From: Nonomuraea jiangxiensis
GTDB taxonomy: Bacteria > Actinomycetota > Actinomycetes > Streptosporangiales > Streptosporangiaceae
Direction: 5' to 3'
Assembly: GCF_900099965.1 (NCBI RefSeq)
Contig: NZ_FNDJ01000016.1
Location: 204,433 to 268,432, forward strand
Length of the DNA stretch: 64,000 nucleotides
Every line of letters starts with the position of its first letter. Positions within the stretch are counted from its first letter, which is position 1. Position numbers and translations under genes: made by a program. Shown piece by piece: positions 35,793 to 43,975 of the stretch. The notes below the pieces were generated by a model. That model ran no database searches. It saw only the letters and a list, made by a program, of their open reading frames with translations, and was not told the DNA's origin.

Positions 35793-38282
35793 ATGGCATC
35801 GATGGAGTTCACGGAGTGGATCAGGGGGCGCACCGACGAACAGCTACGGGCGCTCGTCTCCGCGCGGCCCGAGCTGATCACTCCGGTGCCCGCGCATCTG
35901 GAAGGCCTGGCGTCACGGGCGGGCAGCCCGTCGGCGATCGGCAGGGTGCTCGACCGGCTCGACCGTTTCACCCTCGCCGTGGTCGAGACGCTGGCCGTCC
36001 GGGCGGGGCCGACGCCGAAGGAGGAGCTGCGCGACCTCATCGCCGCCGCGATGCGGGACGACGACCGCCCCCGCCTCCCGGCCGCCGCCAACGGCAACGC
36101 CGCCTCAAACCGCAACACCGACAACGGCACCGCCTCAAACCGCCAAGCCAAGAACGGCGCCGCCTCGTCTCGTCGCGACGCCGACCACGATGCCGCCCGC
36201 TCCCGCCCCGGCGATCCCGAGCCCGCGCTGTCGGCGGCGCTCGACCGGTTGCGCGAGCTGGCGCTGGTCTACGGGCCCGACGAGGGGCTCGACCTCGGCC
36301 CGGGCGTGCGCAAGGTGATCGAGGACCCGGCCGGGCTCGGGCCCAGGGCCGTGGACGTGTTCCGGCACCATCCGCCCGAGCAGCTCGACGAGATGGCCGA
36401 CGACATCACCCCCGGCACCGAGGGGTCGGGCAAGGAGCGGCTGGCGGCGGTGCTGGCCGCGCCCGCCGCGCTCGTCGAGTCCGTCTCGCCGGAGGCCAGG
36501 GGCGCGCTCGACCAGCTCGCCTGGGGCCCGCCCACCGGCCGCGTGCCGAACGCCAGGCGCGAAGTACGCATGGCCTCGGCTCGTTCCCCCATCGAGGAAC
36601 TGCTCGCCCGCGGCCTGCTGGCGGCCACCGGCGAGGAGAGCGTGACGTTGCCCCGCGAGGTCGGCCTCTACCTGCGCGGCGGCCGGGTCCACCGCAACCT
36701 GCCTGCCGTGCCGCCGCCGCTCTCGGGGTCCACCCGGGATCGCGAGCTGGCCGATCGTACGGCGGCCGGGCAGGCGTTCTCGTTCGTCAGGTCGGTCGAG
36801 GAGCTGTGCGAGCGGTGGAGCATCGAGCCGCCGGGCGTGCTGCGTACCGGCGGGCTGGGCGTGCGCGACCTCAAACGCACGGCGGGCGAGCTGGACCTGC
36901 CCGAGTGGGTGGCGGCGCTGGTCGTCGAGGTGGCGCACGCGGCCGGGCTGATCGCGGCGGGCGGCGGCGTGGACGGCGAGTGGCTGCCGACCTCCGGCTA
37001 CGACCTGTGGCGGGTCAGGGGCACCGCCGACCGGTGGGTGACGCTGGCGGCCACGTGGCTGCAGATGGACCGGGTGCCGGGGCTGGTCGGCGAGCGGGAC
37101 GAACGGGACAGGCCGCTCAACGCCCTGCACACCGATCTGCGCCGGGCCTCCGCGGCCGGCGTGCGCGCGGCCACGCTGGGCGTGCTGGCCGCCGCGCCGG
37201 GCATGGCGCCGACCCGCGACTCCGTGCTCGAACGGCTGGCATGGGAGCAGCCGCGCCGCCGGGGGCCGCTGCGCGACCAGCTCACCGAGTTCGCGCTGCG
37301 CGAGGCCGAGCAGGTCGGCGTGACCGGGCTGGGCGCGCTGTCCGGGCACGGGCGGGCGCTGCTCGACGGGGCCGACCCCGCCGAGGCGCTGGCGCCGCTG
37401 CTGCCGGAGCCGGTCGATCACGTGTTGCTCCAGGCCGACCTCACCGCCGTCGCGCCGGGGCCGCTCACGAGCGAACTCAACCGCTGGATGACACTCACCG
37501 CCGACGTCGAGTCCAAGGGCGGGGCCACGGTCTACCGGTTCAGCGAAAACTCGATCCGGCGCGCGCTCGACGCGGGGCACGGTGGCGAGGAGCTGGTGTC
37601 GATGCTGGGCCGGCACTCGGCCACGCCGGTGCCGCAGGCGCTGTCCTACCTGGTGACCGACGTGGCCCGGCGGCACGGCCGCATCCGGGTGGGCACCGCG
37701 AGCGCGTACGTCCGCTGCGACGACCCCGCCCTGCTCGACCAGATCACCGCCGACCGCCGCTCCGCCGCGCTGCGGCTGCGCCGGCTCGCCCCGACCGTGA
37801 TCGCCTCCCGTACGTCGCGGGCGGTGCTGGTCGACTCGCTGCGGGCCATGGGCTACTCCCCGGTCGCCGAGTCGCTCGACGGCGACGTGATCATCTCCCA
37901 GCTGGAGAGCCGCCGCACCGAGGGGGTGTCGCCGGTCCGCACCGTGGCCTCGGCCAACGGGCTCGACCCGGAGGTGGCGGCGGCGGCCGTACGCGCGTTG
38001 CGGGCCGGTGACGCGGCGCACCTGGCGCGGCGCGAGCCCGTCGACGCGCCTGACGGCCAGGTGCCGCGTTCGCCCGCGACGGCGACGATCTCGGCGCTGC
38101 AGGAGGCGATCAAACAGGGCGTACGCGTGTGGATCGGCTATCTCGACTCGCAGGGCAACGCGACCTCGCGCATCCTGGAGCCGGCCCGCATGGAGGGCGG
38201 CTACCTGACCGCCTACGACGAGACACGGGCCGCCGTCCATCGCTTCGCCCTGCACCGCATCACCGGCGTGGCCGGACTCTGA
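35793..38282 (+). CDS. Helicase-associated protein (partner-type to XPB helicase)
   Basis: 829 residues. N-terminal helical DNA-binding-like region (FTEWIRGRTDEQLRALVSARPEL) and a C-terminal part with HVLLQADLTAVAPGPL, RFSENSIRRALDAG and PVPQALSYLVTDVARRHG, as in helicase-associated/XPB-N-like proteins; the last 60 residues (ISALQEAIKQGVRVWIGYLDSQG) look like a WYL-type fold. No ATPase motifs. In M. tuberculosis the equivalent (Rv0862c) lies next to the XPB helicase; here the helicase is about 20 kb downstream. Residues 100-140 are a low-complexity Asn/Ala/Arg insert. GAGGTGGG precedes ATG 35793. Confidence 0.82.
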   Translation: MASMEFTEWIRGRTDEQLRALVSARPELITPVPAHLEGLASRAGSPSAIGRVLDRLDRFTLAVVETLAVRAGPTPKEELRDLIAAAMRDDDRPRLPAAANGNAASNRNTDNGTASNRQAKNGAASSRRDADHDAARSRPGDPEPALSAALDRLRELALVYGPDEGLDLGPGVRKVIEDPAGLGPRAVDVFRHHPPEQLDEMADDITPGTEGSGKERLAAVLAAPAALVESVSPEARGALDQLAWGPPTGRVPNARREVRMASARSPIEELLARGLLAATGEESVTLPREVGLYLRGGRVHRNLPAVPPPLSGSTRDRELADRTAAGQAFSFVRSVEELCERWSIEPPGVLRTGGLGVRDLKRTAGELDLPEWVAALVVEVAHAAGLIAAGGGVDGEWLPTSGYDLWRVRGTADRWVTLAATWLQMDRVPGLVGERDERDRPLNALHTDLRRASAAGVRAATLGVLAAAPGMAPTRDSVLERLAWEQPRRRGPLRDQLTEFALREAEQVGVTGLGALSGHGRALLDGADPAEALAPLLPEPVDHVLLQADLTAVAPGPLTSELNRWMTLTADVESKGGATVYRFSENSIRRALDAGHGGEELVSMLGRHSATPVPQALSYLVTDVARRHGRIRVGTASAYVRCDDPALLDQITADRRSAALRLRRLAPTVIASRTSRAVLVDSLRAMGYSPVAESLDGDVIISQLESRRTEGVSPVRTVASANGLDPEVAAAAVRALRAGDAAHLARREPVDAPDGQVPRSPATATISALQEAIKQGVRVWIGYLDSQGNATSRILEPARMEGGYLTAYDETRAAVHRFALHRITGVAGL

Positions 38283-38291
38283 CGCCCGGCA

Positions 38292-39644
38292 TCACCGTTG
38301 CGGCAGGGCCGTGATCACCTGCGCCGCCGGGCGGTCCGCCGGCAGGGTCAGCCCCTGCCTGGCCACCGCCGCCGCGGGCCCTTCGCCGGCCGCCAGCCGC
38401 CGCAGGTGGCGGCTGGTGTCGGCGGGGTAGCGGACGGACAGTCCGCCGCCCAGCGCCACGGCCGCCGTCGTGGCCGTGGCGGGATCCGCCGCCCAGGCCA
38501 GCGCCAGGCGGAGCGCCTCGGGCGCCAGGGTGTCGTCGGCGCACATGTACGACAGCACGTGCGCCGCCGCCATCCGTTCCTCGTCCGTGCCGCGCGCCCA
38601 CACGTCCAGGAACTCCTGCCGGGCCTCCTTGAACGAGTGCGCCGCCAGCGACGCCACCCCCTGCGCGGCCCGTACCACCGTCTCCGGCCCCTGCCCCGCC
38701 AGCCACCTGACCCAGTCCCGCAGCGGCTGCCACAGCCAGAACCCGTACCGGCCGACCAGCTCCTCCAACACCTGATCGCGATAGTGCGGCGCCAGGAAGC
38801 CCGTCCCCGAGGCGTTGGCCAGCGGTCCGCGCGGTGGCCGCAACCCGGTCTCGGGACAGAGCCGTTCTAGCTCGGCGAGCCGGGCCTCGAACCCGGCCCC
38901 CGGCGCGAACGCCAGCGCCGCCACCGCCAGCACGTCCCGCATCGACGGCTTGGTGTCGAACCAGGCCGCCACCTCGTCCCGCGCCGGCGCCTCCTGGCCG
39001 GCCAGGCGCACCACCTCGGCGGGCGTCCGCAACGTCAGTGCCAGGTCCCTGGCCCGGGTGATCTCGTCCGGACTCCGCCCCGCCCGCAGGTCGAACGTGC
39101 TCACGCACAGGTCGAACAGCTCCCCCGGGTCGGGCGCGGTCCAGGGCTGCTCCACTTCGACCGCCTGCGAGAGCGCCCCGCTCCTGGTGATGACCAGATA
39201 CGACCCCAGCTCCGCCAGCTTGCGGGCCAGGCCGACCAGCTCGGTCCTGTCAGTGCTCGCGGCGATCCAGTCGTGCAGCAGGTAGGCCCGGCCGGGGCCG
39301 TAGTCGGTCCCGGACAGCTCGCGGGCGGTGCCGGCCGGGGACAGGACCGTGATCCTGCTCTCCGCCAGCGACATGCGCGACAGCAGCGCGATGCCGCCCA
39401 GTCGCCTGCCCGTCTCCCCCTCGCTCACGAGCACCAGCAGGTGGCGCCTGGCCAGCCGGTCCACCGCGTCGGGGAAGCAGGCGGGCTCCAGATAGGAGCG
39501 CAGGAGGGTGTCGGCCTCCCGCCTGTCGAGGTCCCGGGGGACGGGAGTGGTCACCGCTCGCAGGTGGTCGTTGACTGTCATGAGGCTCTGACTGAGCGTT
39601 GTTTTTTCGAGGTCGAGCCCGCCCGGTTCAGGCGTGTGGGTCAC
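38292..39644 (-). CDS. 450-residue protein of unknown function
   Basis: Soluble, no signal or membrane segment. The first 160 residues look alpha/beta (LLVLVSEGETGRRLGGIALLSRM, YLLHDWIAASTDRTELVGLARKLAELGSYLVITRSG), like the core of a nucleotide-binding domain without an obvious P-loop; the rest is helical and HEAT-like (DVLAVAALAFAPG, AAQGVASLAAHSFKEARQEFLDVWARG). Such combinations occur in ATPase-like regulators of actinobacteria, but I cannot assign a family. GTG 39644 with GAGGTGA 6 nt upstream is a clear start. Confidence 0.7.
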   Translation of the reverse strand: MTHTPEPGGLDLEKTTLSQSLMTVNDHLRAVTTPVPRDLDRREADTLLRSYLEPACFPDAVDRLARRHLLVLVSEGETGRRLGGIALLSRMSLAESRITVLSPAGTARELSGTDYGPGRAYLLHDWIAASTDRTELVGLARKLAELGSYLVITRSGALSQAVEVEQPWTAPDPGELFDLCVSTFDLRAGRSPDEITRARDLALTLRTPAEVVRLAGQEAPARDEVAAWFDTKPSMRDVLAVAALAFAPGAGFEARLAELERLCPETGLRPPRGPLANASGTGFLAPHYRDQVLEELVGRYGFWLWQPLRDWVRWLAGQGPETVVRAAQGVASLAAHSFKEARQEFLDVWARGTDEERMAAAHVLSYMCADDTLAPEALRLALAWAADPATATTAAVALGGGLSVRYPADTSRHLRRLAAGEGPAAAVARQGLTLPADRPAAQVITALPQR

Positions 39645-40007
39645 GAAGTCACCTCGGACTTGACGAAGAAGGTTTCCTACCGAAAATGCCCTTGCCCAAC
39701 GAATTTCTTCGATTCAACACCGCGAAATCACACAGCGTCACCATGCCCTTCTGACCAGGACTTTCGCGGGATAGCCGGTACGACGCCCACCGATGCGGAC
39801 ACGTCGATCATGCCCTCCGCTGGTCTGGTCGGGCCGCAGGGCGGCTAGATCTCCTTACCTTTACACGATCTAGGGCGACAAGAAAACAGGAATGGCCGTA
39901 GCGGCGGATTTCTTCTGCATTTACCGCCGGTAATGGCACCGTCCACAATTACGGGTCAAGGCGGGCCGGGGTTGACGCGGCGTCCGCGGGCGCATCACGT
40001 TGGGCAG
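39645..40007. other. 363-bp region without a recognised gene
   Basis: Between divergent genes. It is less G/C-rich than its surroundings around 39670-39760 and 39850-39940, as expected of promoters, but no -35/-10 pair can be called with confidence. If the acyl-CoA ligase begins at ATG 39933, its last 75 bp are coding. Confidence 0.4.
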
Positions 40008-41486
40008 GTGACCGAGCAGACGCTGGGCCGGTTGGCCGAGGAGTCCTGGAGCCGCTTCGACGACCACGACTCGGTGTACTACGAAGGGCGCTGGCACCGC
40101 AGCCACGCGCTCGCCGAGCGGGCGCGCCGGATGTGCGGCGGGTTCGTCGCGGCGGGGATCAGGCCGGGCGATCGGGTGATCGTCATGATGGCGAACGCCC
40201 CCGAGGTGTCGCTGACCTACCAGGCGCTGTGGGCCGCGGGCGCGGTCGTGACCCCGGTGGTGTTCCTGGTGGGGCCGGAGGAGCTGCGGCACATCCTGAC
40301 GGACAGTGGCGCGGCCGCGGTCGTCACGTCGCCCGAGTCGGCGGACACCGTCCGCGCCTCCGCAGTCGAGCTGCCGACGTTCGTGGGCACGGCCGAGCTG
40401 GAGCGGTCCCCCGAGCACGGGCCCGTCGCCAGGGAGCCCGGGGACCTGGCCGCCCTCATGTACACCGGCGGCACCACGGGCAGGGCCAAGGGCGTCATGC
40501 TGAGCCACCGCGGCCTCTGGCAGGTGGGCAGGGCCGCCTACGAGCTCTCCCACCAGGAGGGGAAGAACCGGGGGCTGGTGCCCGTACCGCTGTCTCATGC
40601 GTACGGGCTGATCATCTCGGTCGCGGGGATGCACGCGACCGAGCCGCAGCAGGCGGTGCTCATGCGCTGGTTCGAGCCGGGATCGTTCCTGGAGCTGGCC
40701 GCCGCGCAGCACGTCCAGTACGGCACCGTCGTGCCCACCATGCTCCAGCTCCTCCTCGCCGAGCCGCTCGAAGAGCACCCGCTGCCCGACCTCGCCCACC
40801 TCATCTGCGGCGCGGCGCCGCTCGGGCGGGAGACGCTGGAGGAGTTCGAGCGCAGGATGCCCGGTGTGCAGATCCTGGAGGGTTATGGGCTGACCGAGAC
40901 CAGCGCCGTCACGACGTTCAACCCGCCGGGCAGGCGCCGGGCCGGCAGTGTCGGCCTGCCGCTGCCCGGCTACACGATCACCGTCAGGGACAACGAGGGC
41001 GAGCCCGTGGAGGCCGGGGACGTGGGCGAGATCTGCGTGTCGGGCGACTCGCTGATGCTGGGTTACTGGGGCGAGCACAAGCCCGATCCGGACGGCACCG
41101 CGCTGGTCGGCAAGGAGCTGCGTACCGGGGACATCGGGTGCGTGGACGACGACGGCTACCTCTACGTCGTGGACCGGAAGAAGGACCTGATCATCCGCGG
41201 CGGCTTCAACGTCTTCCCGCGTGACGTCGAGGACGCGCTCAACGAGCATCCCGACGTGGTGATGAGCGGCGTCGTGGGCCGACCCGACCCGCGGCTGGGC
41301 GAGGAGGTCGTGGCGTTCGTACAGCTCGGGGAGGGCGCGACGGCCACCGCCGAGGAGCTGATCGGCTGGGCCCGCGACCGGGTGGGGCGGGTGAAGTATC
41401 CGCGCGAGGTGCGGTTCGTGGACTCGGTGCCGGTGACGAGCGTGCTCAAGCTCGACAGGAAGGCGCTGCGGGCCAGGCTCGGCTGA
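40008..41486 (+). CDS. AMP-forming acyl-CoA synthetase/ligase
   Basis: 492 residues. Adenylate-forming enzyme motifs: YTGGTTGRAKGVMLSH (P-loop, A3), LEGYGLTETSAV (A5), RTGDIGCVDDDGYLYVVDRKKDLIIRGG (A7/A8) and the C-terminal catalytic Lys in VTSVLKLDRKALR. It activates a carboxylic acid, probably a fatty or aromatic acid, to the acyl-CoA. GTG 40008 begins at the family N-terminus; ATG 39933 would add 25 residues of low quality. It precedes the lanthipeptide cluster, but no evidence links it to the product. Confidence 0.88.
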   Translation: MTEQTLGRLAEESWSRFDDHDSVYYEGRWHRSHALAERARRMCGGFVAAGIRPGDRVIVMMANAPEVSLTYQALWAAGAVVTPVVFLVGPEELRHILTDSGAAAVVTSPESADTVRASAVELPTFVGTAELERSPEHGPVAREPGDLAALMYTGGTTGRAKGVMLSHRGLWQVGRAAYELSHQEGKNRGLVPVPLSHAYGLIISVAGMHATEPQQAVLMRWFEPGSFLELAAAQHVQYGTVVPTMLQLLLAEPLEEHPLPDLAHLICGAAPLGRETLEEFERRMPGVQILEGYGLTETSAVTTFNPPGRRRAGSVGLPLPGYTITVRDNEGEPVEAGDVGEICVSGDSLMLGYWGEHKPDPDGTALVGKELRTGDIGCVDDDGYLYVVDRKKDLIIRGGFNVFPRDVEDALNEHPDVVMSGVVGRPDPRLGEEVVAFVQLGEGATATAEELIGWARDRVGRVKYPREVRFVDSVPVTSVLKLDRKALRARLG

Positions 41487-41573
41487 CGAGGCCGGCGGAT
41501 CTATGGTGAGATCGCGCTCACGGTCAAGCGCGTGCCGATTCCGTGATAATTGTTGACCTGTCTGGAGGTGAAC

Positions 41574-41930
41574 GTGAGCCAGGAAGATCCGTCGGACTAC
41601 CCGTACCAGCCCTATGGCGCTCCCTACGGACAGCAGCCGCCCCCGCAATACGGCTACGGTTACGGATATCCGCCGCCCCGGCGCGACGAAGGACCGACCG
41701 CCAACGCCATCGTCTCGCTCGTGCTCAACTGCCTCGCGCTCGTGTCCTGCTGCAACGTGCTGGGGCTGCCGGGGGCGATCCTCGCGGGCCTCGCACTCGG
41801 CAGGGCCCGTACACAGCCGCAGGCCGCCCGTTCGATGCTGCTCTGGAGCTGGGTCCTGTTCGGGCTCGGCTTCGCGTTGACGATCGGCGGCTTCCTCTTC
41901 CTGGGCCTCAACGGCTACCTGGACGACTAG
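41574..41930 (+). CDS. DUF4190-like membrane protein
   Basis: 118 residues. N-terminus rich in Tyr, Pro and Gly (QYGYGYGYPPPRRDEG), then two membrane helices (AIVSLVLNCLALVSCCNVLGLPGAILAGLALG and SWVLFGLGFALTIGGFLFLGL), as in DUF4190/DUF805-type small membrane proteins. GTG 41574 follows GGAGGTGAAC. Its last 23 bp overlap the end of the convergent kinase gene. Confidence 0.7.
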   Translation: MSQEDPSDYPYQPYGAPYGQQPPPQYGYGYGYPPPRRDEGPTANAIVSLVLNCLALVSCCNVLGLPGAILAGLALGRARTQPQAARSMLLWSWVLFGLGFALTIGGFLFLGLNGYLDD

Positions 41931-43014
41931 GCGCGGCCAGGCCCAGCGTCTCGGTGAACCGGCCGGGGTTCAGCAGCGCCGTGCGCCCGATCCCTGCCGC
42001 CGCCAGGTCGATCGCGCGTAGCCTGGTCTGGGTGCCCGCTGTGGCCAGTAGCCGGTCCAGCAGGTGCCAGCCGGCGTACGCGGTGGACCGCTCGGTCAGG
42101 TCGTCGTCCACGTCGACGCCGCTGTCGAGATAGCCGCGCCAGAACTCCGCGATCAGGGGACGCACCCGCGCGATCTCCGCGCTGCCCCGCTCCACGATGA
42201 GCTCGTGTGACAGCGTCGTGCCAGGGCCGTAGACCTTGTCCACGTCGGAGTTGACCTTGCGGATCGCGTGGTGCAGCCATTCGCCGGCGAACGCCCCGAC
42301 GTCGCGGGCCGGGTCGGCCATCCTGAACTCCTCCCAGTCCAGGACGTGGAGCCCGCTGGAATCCAGGAGGAACTGATCCAGGCGCAGGTCGCTGTGGGAG
42401 GGCCGGTGCTCGACCAGGGATTCGCGCTCGCGCAACGCCTCCAGCGCCGCCACCAGCGGCCGGTCCCTCTGCAGCAGCCCCCAGTAACGCAACTCCGCGA
42501 TGCGCGCCGCGCTGAACATCGTCAGCGGGATCGCCTGTAGCGCCCACACCGGGGGCAGCGGGTGCGGCGTCGTGTCGGCCGCCGCGGGCAGCCGGTGCAG
42601 CGCGCCGATGGCGCGGCCACACAGGTAGGCCAGGTCCGGCTCGAACTCGCCGTCCGTGGCCATGACGTTGCCCGCGCGGGCGTCGTCCAGCCAGGCGAAG
42701 ACCAGCAGCCTGCCCTCCTCGTCGGCGCCCAGCAGCGGCGGGCAGCGCAGATCGTCGGAGGGATGGGCGAGCAACGCCGCTTGGAAATCGAGCGCCCGGC
42801 CGAAACGGACCAGCGACTCCTCGCGATCGCCGTCGAGCCGCTTGACGAACACGGCCGCGCCGGTGCTCGTACGGCCCGCCCAGTTGTTGTTGCGGCCGGC
42901 GAAGGCGCTGATCCCGTCACCGTCCAGGGTGCCGAGGCCCAGTCGCCGGAGCAGCGCGTTCACCTCGGGCGCGGCCTCCAGGGGGGACGCCTCGAGCTTC
43001 TCTTTTCTCAGCAT
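41908..43014 (-). CDS. APH-like kinase, probable class V lanthipeptide Ser/Thr kinase (LanK-like)
   Basis: 368 residues. Aminoglycoside-phosphotransferase fold with an intact active site: FVKRL (ATP lysine), HSDLRLDQ at 207-214 (catalytic Asp209) and VLDWEEF with metal Asp226. In class V lanthipeptide systems such as lexapeptide, an APH-like kinase phosphorylates Ser/Thr of the precursor before elimination to dehydro-amino acids. The precursor gene starts 176 bp away in the opposite direction and HopA1-like and LanD genes lie beyond, which supports that role over antibiotic resistance. ATG 43014 is used; the frame continues upstream over the promoter. Confidence 0.78.
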   Translation of the reverse strand: MLRKEKLEASPLEAAPEVNALLRRLGLGTLDGDGISAFAGRNNNWAGRTSTGAAVFVKRLDGDREESLVRFGRALDFQAALLAHPSDDLRCPPLLGADEEGRLLVFAWLDDARAGNVMATDGEFEPDLAYLCGRAIGALHRLPAAADTTPHPLPPVWALQAIPLTMFSAARIAELRYWGLLQRDRPLVAALEALRERESLVEHRPSHSDLRLDQFLLDSSGLHVLDWEEFRMADPARDVGAFAGEWLHHAIRKVNSDVDKVYGPGTTLSHELIVERGSAEIARVRPLIAEFWRGYLDSGVDVDDDLTERSTAYAGWHLLDRLLATAGTQTRLRAIDLAAAGIGRTALLNPGRFTETLGLAAPSRPGSR

Positions 43015-43134
43015 GCTCCCCCACGTTAGAAACCGCTCCCCCGTTTCATCAATGGTGCTGGCACCATCCGGCACCGAGTGACGCCAACCTGCCATTCCCT
43101 TGCCACGCGCCGCCGCCGCGGGGCATTCTCGAAT

Positions 43135-43149
43135 TGTCCAGAACGGACA
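43135..43149 (+). promoter_or_regulatory. Operator-like palindrome in the promoter of precursor copy 1
   Basis: TGTCC-AGAAC-GGACA, a 5-bp inverted repeat with 5-bp spacer, 41 nt before the precursor ATG. The same element sits at the mirrored position in copy 2. A binding site for one of the cluster's LuxR-type regulators is a reasonable guess. Confidence 0.45.
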
Positions 43150-43189
43150 CCGAAAAGAAAACACGACTTCCGCAGAGGGAGAAATTATT

Positions 43190-43333
43190 ATGGCTGAGAA
43201 GGACCTGGTCGACGGTTACGAGGCCTACACCGACGCCGAGGAGCTCGCCTTCGACGAGGCCGGCGACGAGGAGTCCCCCAGCACCCCGTGGTGCATCGCG
43301 AGCATCGTGATCACCGCGTCGGCCGGCTGCTGA
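43190..43333 (+). CDS. Lanthipeptide precursor peptide, copy 1 (LanA-like)
   Basis: 47 residues. An acidic leader of about 28 residues (MAEKDLVDGYEAYTDAEEL then AFDEAGDEE) precedes the core SPSTPWCIASIVITASAGC (29-47) with Ser29, 31, 38, 44, Thr32, 42, Cys35 and terminal Cys47. Ser44-Ala-Gly-Cys47 is the pattern for a C-terminal S-aminovinyl-cysteine ring after oxidative decarboxylation of Cys by a LanD enzyme, and Cys35 could form one lanthionine. The ending resembles cacaoidin, whose core ends in TASWGC as I recall. GAGGGAGAA lies 7 nt before ATG 43190. Identical to copy 2. Confidence 0.85.
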   Translation: MAEKDLVDGYEAYTDAEELAFDEAGDEESPSTPWCIASIVITASAGC

Positions 43334-43352
43334 CCTGACGAAAGACCGGCGC

Positions 43353-43384
43353 GTCGGCCGGACCGTCCCCCCGGTCCGGCCGAC
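43353..43384 (+). terminator. Terminator after precursor copy 1
   Basis: GTCGGCCGGACC (43353-43364) pairs perfectly with GGTCCGGCCGAC (43373-43384) around an 8-nt loop, 19 nt after the stop. It lies outside the inverted repeat, so copy 2 does not have it. Confidence 0.75.
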
Positions 43385-43436
43385 CGCCCCCGGCGGTACC
43401 TTCACCCCCACGCGCCAGGCGTGTTCACATATTTGT

Positions 43437-43493
43437 ACGGCCCTTTCGGTGAGGTTCGATCCCCGGTGGATCGAGATTCGCCGAAGGGGCCGT
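43437..43493 (+). terminator. Long stem-loop with T-run in the spacer
   Basis: ACGGCCCTTTCGG (43437-43449) pairs with CCGAAGGGGCCGT (43481-43493) allowing one G-T, and inside it TCGATCC/GGATCGA (43456-43462, 43468-43474) continues the stem. TTTT follows at 43493-43496, the form of a Rho-independent terminator on the plus strand. Confidence 0.7.
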
Positions 43494-43601
43494 TTTCGCG
43501 TCTTCACGCAGGTCGGTGGGTTCGCGGGGGCAACCGTGCCGGCACGCGTACGCACCACGGCCCCCGTCCGCCCAGGAGTGGGCGCCTGTCCAGACACGCC
43601 T

Positions 43602-43637
43602 GTGCGCACGCACACCCGGCCGGGTGTGCGTGCGCAC
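43602..43637 (-). terminator. 36-bp perfect palindrome after precursor copy 2
   Basis: GTGCGCACGCACACCCGG (43602-43619) is followed directly by its exact reverse complement (43620-43637). It lies 20 nt beyond the stop of the leftward precursor gene and may act as its terminator or as a recombination or binding site. Confidence 0.7.
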
Positions 43638-43656
43638 GGAGATTCGGCGTAGCCGC

Positions 43657-43874
43657 GTCAGCAGCCGGCCGACGCGGTGATCACGATGCTCGCGATGCAC
43701 CACGGGGTGCTGGGGGACTCCTCGTCGCCGGCCTCGTCGAAGGCGAGCTCCTCGGCGTCGGTGTAGGCCTCGTAACCGTCGACCAGGTCCTTCTCAGCCA
43801 TAATAATTTCTCCCTCTGCGGAAGTCGTGTTTTCTTTTCGGTGTCCGTTCTGGACAATTCGAGAATGCCCCGCG
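43657..43874 (-). repeat. 218-bp perfect inverted repeat, right arm
   Basis: Exact reverse complement of 43117-43334, including precursor gene, ribosome-binding site and promoter. The identity stops within 1-3 bp after the stop codon and at the CGCGGGG before the promoter. Confidence 0.93.
43658..43801 (-). CDS. Lanthipeptide precursor peptide, copy 2 (identical to copy 1)
   Basis: 47 residues, identical in protein and DNA to the gene at 43190-43333 but on the opposite strand, so the two genes converge. Its promoter faces away from the HopA1-like gene, giving each precursor a back-to-back position with a modification gene (kinase for copy 1, HopA1-like for copy 2). The identity of the copies suggests recent duplication or gene conversion, and doubles precursor dose. 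Mirrored operator TGTCC-N5-GGACA at 43842-43856. Confidence 0.85.
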   Translation of the reverse strand: MAEKDLVDGYEAYTDAEELAFDEAGDEESPSTPWCIASIVITASAGC

Positions 43875-43975
43875 AACGAGCCGGCCCGCAAGGGAATGGC
43901 ATCCTGCGGACAATCGACGGCCGCTGGGTGCCAGAAATCTGGTCGCCGGATAGCGGTGCGCCTAATCTGCGTAAC

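Larger units (their letters stand above)
43117..43334 (+). repeat. 218-bp perfect inverted repeat, left arm
   Basis: This segment is reproduced exactly, in reverse complement, at 43657-43874 (paired coordinates sum to 86991; compared by eye over the full length with no mismatch found). Each arm contains a promoter region, operator-like palindrome, ribosome-binding site and a complete precursor gene. The 322 bp between the arms are not repeated. Confidence 0.93.

Noticed and set aside
40133..41224. Second long plus-strand frame inside the acyl-CoA ligase
   Set aside because: A shifted frame of the ligase gene with Arg/Gly/Ala filler; the ligase frame has all adenylation motifs.
41908..43014. 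Aminoglycoside resistance phosphotransferase
   Set aside because: The fold fits, but the divergent precursor gene and the HopA1-like and LanD neighbours make a RiPP kinase far more likely.
43421..43975. Longer N-terminus for the HopA1-like gene reaching back through the inverted repeat
   Set aside because: It would translate the promoter and complement of precursor copy 2; the family similarity begins only after about 43990.
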